Positions 1-5,438 of a DNA stretch of 5,673 nucleotides are shown here, one piece after another. Positions within the stretch are counted from its first letter, which is position 1. Every line of letters begins with the position of its first letter. The notes under the pieces were generated by a model, which was not told where the DNA came from, ran no database searches, and saw nothing but the letters and a program-made list of their open reading frames with translations. Source of the stretch: Thermoleophilia bacterium (GTDB taxonomy: Bacteria > Actinomycetota > Thermoleophilia > Miltoncostaeales > Miltoncostaeaceae); contig JADGPH010000163.1 in the NCBI GenBank assembly GCA_017882555.1, positions 1 through 5,673 of the forward strand. The letters are read 5' to 3'. The position numbers and the translations under genes are program-made.

Positions 1-141
1 CACGACCAGCAATGGCCCACTCCCGTTCTACGGCTTGGCCGGCTCATCCGGATCCCCACCCAACCGCTGCTCGACCTGCTGGCCGGCGTGACGCCCGGGT
101 TAGCCGATGCCAGTGGCAACCAGTCAGGCTGGCGGCAGTGA
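1..141 (+). CDS. Excisionase/AlpA-type helix-turn-helix protein, C-terminal part (5' end outside window)
   Basis: Reading from base 1 gives 46 codons and a TGA at 139-141 with no start inside the window, so only the C-terminus is present. The segment WPTPVLRLGRLIRIPTQPLL is the end of the small winged helix-turn-helix fold of excisionases and AlpA-like regulators (MerR-related, HTH_17 type): a Pro-rich turn, then the basic VxRxGRxxRIP wing, then a short final helix (LLDLLAG). In this family the wing contacts DNA beside the recognition helix, which would be encoded left of the window. The last 17 or so residues (VTPGLADASGNQSGWRQ) are a polar tail. Such genes in actinomycetes commonly lie next to a tyrosine integrase and direct excision, but some are ordinary repressors or antitoxins. 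Function here is inferred from fold only. A hairpin follows at 200-223. Confidence 0.75.
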   Translation, partial: HDQQWPTPVLRLGRLIRIPTQPLLDLLAGVTPGLADASGNQSGWRQ

Positions 142-199
142 GCGCGGTCCGACGCGAGCCGGCCGACGAGTGGGACATCGTGCCTCGGCACCGGTGGCA

Positions 200-223
200 C
201 AGCAGCGGCAGCGGCCGCTGTTG
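200..223 (+). terminator. Hairpin after the left helix-turn-helix gene
   Basis: Bases 200-209 pair with 214-223 in a 10-bp stem (one G-T wobble at 202/221) closed by a four-base AGCG loop. It lies 58 bases beyond the stop of the left gene. No T-run follows, which is usual for intrinsic terminators in high-GC actinomycetes. The stem is stable in either orientation, so it may act on both strands. Assignment as a terminator is by position and structure only. Confidence 0.5.
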
Positions 224-363
224 ACCCGTTGCCCTGAGTTCCCACGCTGCGACGTGGCAGACCCTCCGGGTGCCGGGTCTCGGCAGTGTAATCGCCGCCG
301 TCCGGTATCCGTCCTGCCCACGGCACCTTGCAGATCGGTTTGATCCCGGGATCCGCGTCATGC

Positions 364-407
364 CTGATCGCTCTGGGCTCCGGTGCAGGCGCGCCCAGAG
401 CGATCAG
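364..407 (-). terminator. Strong terminator hairpin after the arabinofuranosidase gene
   Basis: Bases 364-378 (CTGATCGCTCTGGGC) and 393-407 are perfect reverse complements, giving a 15-bp stem with a 14-base loop. It begins 39 bases downstream of the TGA of the minus-strand glycosidase. No U-tract follows, as is common in actinomycetes. Because the stem is symmetric it could also stop plus-strand transcription coming from the left gene. Confidence 0.85.
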
Positions 408-446
408 CTTGAGGCCGGTGGACGTCGGGTCAGGTTCCGTAGGTGC

Positions 447-3400
447 TCATGGTGTCGGCGCCCACGGCTGAGCTACTAGCCAACTCGAGTCGGTCGCCCA
501 TGAGGTGGTGGTGTCCCACGGGTTGGGTCCGCCGTTGCTGGCGAGGTAAACGGTGTTGTTGAAGCTGCGGACGTATCTGTCAAGGAAGTTCACCGACCGG
601 AACGACGTGCCTTGACCGCTGTTGCCTGGCTCCGTGCAGAACGTTGCGTCTTGAGCGAACAGTGCGCTGCCGTCACCAGGTTGCAAGTGAAACTGGAAGT
701 TCTGATGCCGCAGGTAGCTGCCGGGTTTGTTGACTGACTCGAACGAGACGCAGCTGGGGTTTGCGAGACCTGCCGCCTCCACCCAGGTGGCGTCCTGCTT
801 GTCGGTTTGCGAGCTACTGGCCGTGATCGGTGTGGTGACCACGAGATCGTCAGCGTCGTCGTGCTTGATGTAGTCGGCCGTGCTGCCGACCGTAGTCGCC
901 TGCAGCGATACCCGCGGCCCTGGGTCAAGAGCGAAGAGGTTGTCCGCACCAGGCGTGGAATTGGCCGTGATGAAGTCGCTGCAGTTGCTGTCGGTGTCGG
1001 TGCCGTCGGGGAAGCGGCTCGCGCTCTTCCCCGCGCCAGCGGCCAAGGCCGGTGCGGCTACCGTGCAGCCGCTCCCGGTGCCGCCTTGGTAGCCCTCCGC
1101 GGCCCATGGGTCGACGAGGAGTCCGTAGTTCAGACTGTCAGCGACGTTGCCCTGGGCGTCGCGCAGCACCATGCTGCCGGCGCGGGTGGACAAGGCGGGC
1201 CCGCCGAACCACTGAGCGGGCGCCGGCGTCCCTTGGTAGCCCGCTGTCGTGACCTGGGCGTCACGCAAGGGCGCGTTGATCGCGTGAGCGTGGGCCAGGG
1301 AGTGGTCGAGGACGATCCCGCCGCCGAGTGCCTGTACCGGTTCGTTGCTCGAGTGCGAGAAGTGAGTTGCAGGCGTGAAGCTGATGCCGGTCCCTCGATC
1401 GCTGAACGGAAGGTTGGACGAGTGGGCGAGCTTGAGCGGGGTGGTCAGATCGAGGCCCGTGCCGCCGACACCGGCAGTGCCCACTGCGGCGACGGTGATG
1501 TTCTCGATCTTGGCGCCGATGTCCAACCTGATCTTGTCACCGACCGAGATGTTGGCGGCGGAGATGACCTTGATGTTGGTCCCGCCCGCGGATGCCGGCG
1601 CAGCCAGCTGCGCTTGGGAGCCTGCTCGGCCTACTGCGGTGACCGTGGCCACCTCGAGCCTGTCGCCGTAGCCGACAGCCAGTTTCTGGCCGACCGTGAA
1701 GCCTGCTGTGCTCGTGACAGGGACGTTGGTCGAGCCGGCTGGGATCGTGATTACCGGCCCGTCGGGCAGGGGTTGCCACAGCGGCGTGTTGGCGGTGGCC
1801 GCCGCCCCCTGGCTGATGATCGTCGCGTTGCGGCCGTTGCCGGACGAGTCGATGGCGGTGGGGCCGCCGTTCTCGTCGAACTTGTAGTCGGCGACGTTGC
1901 CGGCGCCGGGCTGTCCACCGGCGAGACTGGCGATTTCCGCCGGGGACAGCGCCCGGTTGTCGATGTTGAAGTCGTCAACCGTGCCGTTGAGGAGCGGATC
2001 GGGGAACTGCGAGCGGCCGATCCAATTCTGGTTGGTAGCTCCGAGGTCTGACGGGTGCAGGGTCATGTTCGGGTTGGTCGCTACGGGGGTGCCGTTGAGG
2101 TAGAGGGTGCCAGTGGTGCCGGACAGCGTCACCGCGACGTGCGACCAGGTATTCAGCGGCAGCTGGCCACCACCGGTGAGCTGCTGTTCCGCACCGTTGC
2201 CGTTCGTGGTGATCGCGAAGCGGAGCCCGGCGCCTCCGCCGTTGACCGTCATGAACATGTAGTTCCCCGTGCCCGTACCGAAGTCGAAGATGCGCGACCA
2301 CGTGTCGTCGGAGGAGGGATTGACCCAGGCGGACACGGTGAAGTCGGACAGGCCGTTGACGATCCCGGTGGGCAGATTCACGTATTCGTCGGAGCCGTTG
2401 AGCTTGACGGCGTTGCCCAGCCGGCCGGGGACGCGTGGCCCGGTTGCGCCGCTGGTGAGGATGTTGGCAATCTTCGCGACCTCGGTCTTACCACCGCTGT
2501 CGATAGCGATTGGGTCGCCGATGTTCATCCCGGTCGTGCTGCTGACATTGATCGTGCTGTCACCCAGCTTGACGGGGGCCGCGAGCCCCGAATTGGACAG
2601 GCCGAGCAGGTAGTGCCCGTGGCCTGCAAGCGTTGTCCCGGCCGGGATCGTCACCGTTGAGAAGATGGCCTGCTGGGTCGGGTGCTCGGTCAGGGTCCAG
2701 CCGGAGATATTGACGCTTTGGGATCCGGCGTTGGTGAGCTCGACGTAGGAGTTGGTCGCGTTTGTGTCGGTGCCGATGCGGAACTCGTTGATCTTGATGG
2801 GACTGTCGTTGCGTACCTTCTCGACCGTTGTATCGAGGTGTTTCGGACCGTTTGTGCGGCTCCGCCACTCGGCGTTGCCGACCATGTCGCCGTTGAAGGC
2901 CTTCACCGCCGCGGTGACGTTGAAGGTCGAACTCACGCTCTGACCGGCCGCAACCGACGCGAACTTCGCAGGGCCTGACGCCTTGGCGGTCCATCCTTTG
3001 GGCACGGACAGGCTCAACGTCACATCGGCCGCGCTTGAGCCCGTGGTGTTCGTGAACGTCTCGGTGACGGCCTGGTGCGAGCCGGGTGTGAACGTCTGGA
3101 GTCCCGGCGGAGTGAGGCCTGTCGAGGCCGGTGCCAGGCTCAGCCGCTGTACGTCGTACTTTGCGGCCACGATGTTGGCCTGCACCTGCTGGTCGACGGC
3201 GTCCGTCGGGAACCCGGCCGTCATCACGCCTTCGTAGAAGGTGCCCTGCGAACCGTTGCTGTTGTCGCCGCCGTTGCCCAGGACGATGCCGCCCTGCTTG
3301 CGCATCGGGTCGTAGGTGGAGTCGACGCGCGGCCCGTCGAACATGGTCGTCAGGGCACCCTGCTGCGCGTCACCGCCGAGCGAGGCCCAATGATGCGGCT

Positions 3401-4250
3401 CGCCCTTGGCGACAGCGGTCACGAACCGGGAGGTCACGCTGGGCAGGTTCGTGCAGAGTTTCGACGTACTGCCGGGGTTGACACAGCCCACCAGGTTGTT
3501 CTCCTGGTCTGTCATGATCCACGGGCCCGGAGGATTGCCGTGGTACCAGGCGGTGGCGGTGCCGAAGTAACTGGTTTCCATGGTGCCGCTGCCGTCATCG
3601 CGGCTGTCGATCTCGGCGTTGCCATAGTCGGAGCAGCAGCCGCTGTTGAAGTGTTGGCCGTCAACCATCCAGTACATGCCCTCGGCCTGGTCGTCGACCG
3701 GGATGCCGCGGGTGTCGTTGTCACGCAACCCCATACCCGGCTCGATGAAGACGCCGTATGCCTTGTGGCCGCTGATCGTTATCGGTGCCATGTCCGCGAT
3801 CGGGAGGTTGTCGAAGCCTCCCATGGCCGGGCCGCTGAAGCCGCCGCGGGGCGGCTGGGTGAGGTCATTGTGCATGGGGGACTGGTCATAGAGCTTGGTG
3901 ACGAGGCAGGTCGTGTTGGCGCAGAACTCGTCCTGTGTGGCAGCGTCGGAGTAACCGCCTCGGCTCAAGACACCGATGTTCTTGGTCGCGTTGTCGGACA
4001 GCCGCCGAACCTGGTAGAGCGGGCCGTCGTAGGAGACGTACAGCGCCCGGGTGGTGCTGTGGGCCGCGACGCACGGCGTGCCGCCCGCGGCGTAGATGTC
4101 GCAGGGGCCTTGCGGTCTTGGCGAAGGAGTCGACTTGGCCGCCTGTGCCGCCGTGGTCGTGGCGAGCGTCGCGCCCACCAACGTCAGCGCGATCGTCGCG
4201 GCCTTAACGCGGCTACTGCCTCGCGTAAGGACGATTCGGAACCTGAACAT
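447..4250 (-). CDS. Secreted multidomain GH54 alpha-L-arabinofuranosidase with C-terminal CBM42 (AbfB) domain
   Basis: Predicted retaining exo-enzyme (EC 3.2.1.55 type) removing terminal alpha-L-arabinofuranosyl groups from arabinan, arabinoxylan or arabinogalactan outside the cell. Residues 1-38 are a Sec signal peptide: basic start, hydrophobic 18-30, Ala-rich cleavage region near AAQAA. Residues 48-368 closely resemble fungal AbfB catalytic domains: GPCDIY, AAHSTTRALY, the adjacent Cys205-Cys206, PWIMTDQENN with the expected nucleophile Glu250, and GGDNSNG with the expected acid/base Asp329. Next come a NEW3-like sandwich (376-475), first half of a lamin-tail domain (484-556), a laminin-G-like domain (605-778), second half of the lamin-tail domain (1022-1104, ending TPGADN), and a CBM42 trefoil (about 1110-1262; SCVSFESVNKPGSYLRH). 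Fungal AbfB is about 500 residues with CBM42 directly after the catalytic domain; about 740 residues intervene here. The ATG at 4250 is chosen because it has AGGAG 8 bases upstream and immediately precedes the signal peptide. The resemblance to AbfB is from memory of the family, but the motifs are unmistakable. Confidence 0.95.
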   Translation of the reverse strand: MFRFRIVLTRGSSRVKAATIALTLVGATLATTTAAQAAKSTPSPRPQGPCDIYAAGGTPCVAAHSTTRALYVSYDGPLYQVRRLSDNATKNIGVLSRGGYSDAATQDEFCANTTCLVTKLYDQSPMHNDLTQPPRGGFSGPAMGGFDNLPIADMAPITISGHKAYGVFIEPGMGLRDNDTRGIPVDDQAEGMYWMVDGQHFNSGCCSDYGNAEIDSRDDGSGTMETSYFGTATAWYHGNPPGPWIMTDQENNLVGCVNPGSTSKLCTNLPSVTSRFVTAVAKGEPHHWASLGGDAQQGALTTMFDGPRVDSTYDPMRKQGGIVLGNGGDNSNGSQGTFYEGVMTAGFPTDAVDQQVQANIVAAKYDVQRLSLAPASTGLTPPGLQTFTPGSHQAVTETFTNTTGSSAADVTLSLSVPKGWTAKASGPAKFASVAAGQSVSSTFNVTAAVKAFNGDMVGNAEWRSRTNGPKHLDTTVEKVRNDSPIKINEFRIGTDTNATNSYVELTNAGSQSVNISGWTLTEHPTQQAIFSTVTIPAGTTLAGHGHYLLGLSNSGLAAPVKLGDSTINVSSTTGMNIGDPIAIDSGGKTEVAKIANILTSGATGPRVPGRLGNAVKLNGSDEYVNLPTGIVNGLSDFTVSAWVNPSSDDTWSRIFDFGTGTGNYMFMTVNGGGAGLRFAITTNGNGAEQQLTGGGQLPLNTWSHVAVTLSGTTGTLYLNGTPVATNPNMTLHPSDLGATNQNWIGRSQFPDPLLNGTVDDFNIDNRALSPAEIASLAGGQPGAGNVADYKFDENGGPTAIDSSGNGRNATIISQGAAATANTPLWQPLPDGPVITIPAGSTNVPVTSTAGFTVGQKLAVGYGDRLEVATVTAVGRAGSQAQLAAPASAGGTNIKVISAANISVGDKIRLDIGAKIENITVAAVGTAGVGGTGLDLTTPLKLAHSSNLPFSDRGTGISFTPATHFSHSSNEPVQALGGGIVLDHSLAHAHAINAPLRDAQVTTAGYQGTPAPAQWFGGPALSTRAGSMVLRDAQGNVADSLNYGLLVDPWAAEGYQGGTGSGCTVAAPALAAGAGKSASRFPDGTDTDSNCSDFITANSTPGADNLFALDPGPRVSLQATTVGSTADYIKHDDADDLVVTTPITASSSQTDKQDATWVEAAGLANPSCVSFESVNKPGSYLRHQNFQFHLQPGDGSALFAQDATFCTEPGNSGQGTSFRSVNFLDRYVRSFNNTVYLASNGGPNPWDTTTSWATDSSWLVAQPWAPTP
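1482..1736 (-). repeat. Two tandem beta-rich repeats inside the glycosidase (repeat units 2 and 3)
   Basis: Residues 839-873 (GSTNVPVTSTAGFTVGQKLA...) and 889-923 (GGTNIKVISAANISVGDKIR...) share the pattern T-N-[VI]-x-V-x-S-x-A-x-[FI]-x-V-G-[QD]-K-[LI], then G-x-[KR]-[LI]-E-x, then [TV]-x-A-V. They match a third copy at residues 564-597. Each looks like a small beta-hairpin module. The copies are diverged, so they are protein repeats and not recent DNA duplications. They sit between the laminin-G-like domain and the second half of the lamin-tail domain. Confidence 0.75.
2460..2561 (-). repeat. First beta-rich repeat inside the glycosidase (repeat unit 1)
   Basis: Residues 564-597 (DSTINVSSTTGMNIGDPIAI...) follow the same pattern as the pair at residues 839-873 and 889-923: a T-x-[NIV]-x-V strand, then TG/AG/AN with hydrophobic-x-[VI]-G-[DQ], then a second strand ending with Glu-[VN]. 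It lies directly after the first half of the lamin-tail domain and just before the laminin-G-like domain, so the laminin-G-like domain appears to interrupt a three-unit repeat run. Confidence 0.7.
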
Positions 4251-4357
4251 GACGTGAGCTCCTATCGTTCATCGGCTGACCGACTCGCGGCTGGCACAGG
4301 AGGCCGGCCGATGCTGCGACCACTTTCAACGTGACGGATCCCGGACACACCGGCGGA
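4251..4357 (-). promoter_or_regulatory. Upstream region of the arabinofuranosidase gene
   Basis: These 107 bases between the stop of the minus-strand frame at 4358 and the glycosidase start should hold the leader, and the promoter if the gene is transcribed alone. I see no convincing -10/-35 pair. A TTGAAA on the minus strand (4324-4329) could be a -35 element but lacks a TA-rich -10 at 16-19 bases. The same spot is an imperfect palindrome (CACTTTCAACGTG, 4321-4333; 10 of 13 positions symmetric) that could bind a sugar-responsive repressor; that is speculation. Confidence 0.3.
4259..4263 (-). promoter_or_regulatory. Ribosome-binding site of the arabinofuranosidase gene
   Basis: On the minus strand the sequence AGGAG lies 8 bases before the ATG ending at 4250. 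This is a near-consensus Shine-Dalgarno at ideal spacing and fixes the start, which also gives an intact signal peptide. Confidence 0.85.
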
Positions 4358-4681
4358 TTAGGTTTCTTGTGGTGGGCGCCCTACGCCAGCGACCGGCAGA
4401 GGCCTACCAGCGTCGGCGGCGCTCGCGTCCGTCCCATGATCGGATGCCACGCGGACATCGGTGCCGTCGAGCCGCCAGATCGGATCGCAGTTGCTAGCCA
4501 ACAGGGATGACGGCGGCAAACCAGGCGCGGGGTAGGAGATGGTGGGCCAGCCCATGACCCCTCCGGCCGCCAGCAGGCGCCCCGCCGCCTGACCGGTGGC
4601 ATCGGCGGCTGCCGGCACGCGTTCAGTATGGGCGCCGATGCCGCTGCCGAACATGGAGGCCGAGTTCTTGTTAGCGTTCAC
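4358..4681 (-). CDS. Hypothetical 107-residue protein, unrecognised
   Basis: This frame starts with GTG at 4681 and ends in TAA; a GGGAG (4686-4690) stands only 4 bases upstream, close but usable. An alternative ATG lies at codon 10 (4654). Third codon positions are mostly G or C (roughly three quarters by eye), as expected of coding DNA here, and the translation is less Arg/Ser-biased than the frames in other phases. I recognise no family. Visible features are an Ala/Gly-rich helical stretch (AAADATGQAAGRLLAAGG, about residues 24-41), a Pro/Tyr/Trp-containing middle and the string NCDPIWRLDGTDVRVASDHG (about 64-83). There is no signal peptide or membrane segment. It points the same way as the glycosidase, 107 bases upstream, so they could share a transcript. 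It may instead be a fragment of a larger decayed gene, or chance. Confidence 0.35.
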   Translation of the reverse strand: MNANKNSASMFGSGIGAHTERVPAAADATGQAAGRLLAAGGVMGWPTISYPAPGLPPSSLLASNCDPIWRLDGTDVRVASDHGTDASAADAGRPLPVAGVGRPPQET

Positions 4682-4699
4682 ATATCTCCCAAACTTCCA

Positions 4700-4873
4700 T
4701 CAACGACGAGAAGCTCTGATGTTTAGCCTGTTACGTGCCGGTTTGCGCAGGCGTGCCAGGGCCACAGTGTTGACGCTCTCAACGCCGTCGTCAAGGGCGG
4801 CTGCGGCAATGATCGCGTCGAGTGATCCGACGATCTTGAGGTGGGGAGACGAGACCGGGTCGGCCTTGGCCAT
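4700..4873 (-). pseudogene. Probable remnant of a PIN-domain (VapC-like) toxin
   Basis: The minus-strand frame from ATG 4873 to TGA 4700 encodes 57 residues with mostly G/C third positions. The centre, VGSLDAIIAAAALDDGVES, resembles the conserved C-terminal half of PIN-domain ribonucleases, where an (S/T)-(L/x)-D-A-x-(I/H)-x-A-x-A-L helix carries one of the metal-binding acidic residues. The usual following T-x-D segment is replaced by NTVALARL, so the active site would be incomplete, and a normal VapC has about 130 residues. Upstream in the same frame, MLSDTKIVLYR (from ATG 4930) is cut off by TAA; it vaguely recalls a PIN N-terminus with its first Asp, which would imply an internal deletion plus a nonsense codon. 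No VapB-like antitoxin is visible nearby. Identification is by motif memory and is tentative. The opposite-strand frame over this stretch looks like a shadow. Confidence 0.4.
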
Positions 4874-5087
4874 CACCGCTGGCTTGCGCCTGAGTTAGCG
4901 ATACAGAACGATCTTGGTATCAGACAACATTTCGTGGGCTCGTTGACCTGTACGACGGCGTGGGTCCAATTGCTGCGAGCCAAGGACGTGGCTGGCTGGC
5001 CGCCATGAGTTGATCGTCCGGAGCCTGTCGGATCATGGACTGGCCGACCTTGGGTGCTGCACGTCGCTCGCGTGCCGGGAGTTTGCG
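4874..5087. other. Gap without a recognisable gene
   Basis: Between the PIN-like remnant and the integrase remnant all frames are short or low in coding character. A plus-strand phase stays open from the TGA at 4944-4946 into the integrase frame, but its translation there (PVRRRGSNCC...) shows no integrase motifs. This is probably the scar where the N-terminal part of the recombinase was lost or replaced. No tRNA, attachment-site duplication or terminal inverted repeat was found here. Confidence 0.45.
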
Positions 5088-5423
5088 ATGATCGAGCCAT
5101 CGCTGCGAAGAACAAGGTCGCGTGGACCGACTTGGGAGCTCGCCGTCCTTACGGATCAGCTGGACCAGCCTCGCGCGCGGGAGCGTGCCGCCGCAGCCAA
5201 GCGCCTTCGCCGGCCGCACGATCCTCGGGCCGGGGGCAGCCCACACATGCTTCGCCACACCTACGTCACCACCATGCTCGACGCCGGCGTCGACCTGCGA
5301 GACGTGCAGATCGCCGCCCGCCACGCCGACCCGCGGACGACCATGCGATACGACCGCGCCCGCAAGAACCTCGATCGACACCCCAACTACATCCTCGCCG
5401 CATACATGGCGTCCGGCACCTGA
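5088..5423 (+). pseudogene. Tyrosine recombinase (phage-type integrase), C-terminal remnant
   Basis: The frame ending in TGA at 5421-5423 carries the C-terminal catalytic part of an actinobacterial tyrosine integrase: HMLRHTYVTTMLDAG (box II HxxR, His codon 5244, Arg 5253), the downstream His of AARHADP (codon 5322), and the nucleophile in TMRYDRAR (Tyr codon 5349), ending NLDRHPNYILAAYMASG. These enzymes cut and rejoin DNA through a 3'-phosphotyrosine bond. Intact members have roughly 300-400 residues; only about 75-110 remain, lacking the N-terminal DNA-binding domain, the first catalytic Arg and the catalytic Lys. The stretch before codon 5238 (ERAAAAKRLRR) still faintly resembles the family, but further upstream does not. 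ATG 5088 is just a convenient in-frame start; TTG 5010 is another and neither has a good ribosome-binding site. The conserved part has no internal stop, so loss looks like truncation and not gradual decay. Recombinase activity is not expected. Confidence 0.85.
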
Positions 5424-5438
5424 CACGCGGCCGACCGA

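Larger units (their letters stand above)
142..446. other. Intergenic region between convergent genes
   Basis: This 305-base stretch separates the left helix-turn-helix gene (ending at 141, plus strand) from the arabinofuranosidase (ending at 447, minus strand). Short open frames exist in several phases, but they translate to Arg/Ser/Pro-rich strings without recognisable motifs, have no good ribosome-binding sites and overlap each other, so I call none. It holds two hairpins, each suited to ending transcription of one of the convergent genes, and a 12-base perfect palindrome at 341-352 (a symmetric GATCCC/GGGATC sequence) of unknown meaning. Confidence 0.6.

Noticed and set aside
341..352. 12-base perfect palindrome as an operator or attachment site
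   Set aside because: Short, loop-free and unique in the window; such palindromes are common in GC-rich DNA and there is no supporting context.
44..361. 105-codon minus-strand open frame in the left intergenic region
   Set aside because: Arg/Ser/Thr-rich composition and no recognisable motif; it crosses the left terminator hairpin and overlaps the left helix-turn-helix gene.
142..446. Possible integrase N-terminus following the left excisionase-like gene
   Set aside because: Translated in all plus-strand phases, it shows neither a SAM-like domain nor Arg-I motifs, and stops are frequent.
807..2051. 414-codon plus-strand open frame opposite the glycosidase
   Set aside because: It is antisense to a gene with clear domain homology; its translation is Arg/Gly/Val-rich without motifs. 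Long antisense frames are expected from G/C-biased third codon positions.
3075..4334. 419-codon plus-strand open frame opposite the GH54 domain
   Set aside because: Same antisense artefact: no ribosome-binding site and no recognisable domain, while the opposite strand encodes the intact catalytic domain and signal peptide.
4596..4898. 100-codon plus-strand open frame
   Set aside because: It overlaps the minus-strand frames with better coding character, its translation has no motif, and it starts inside the opposite 107-codon frame.
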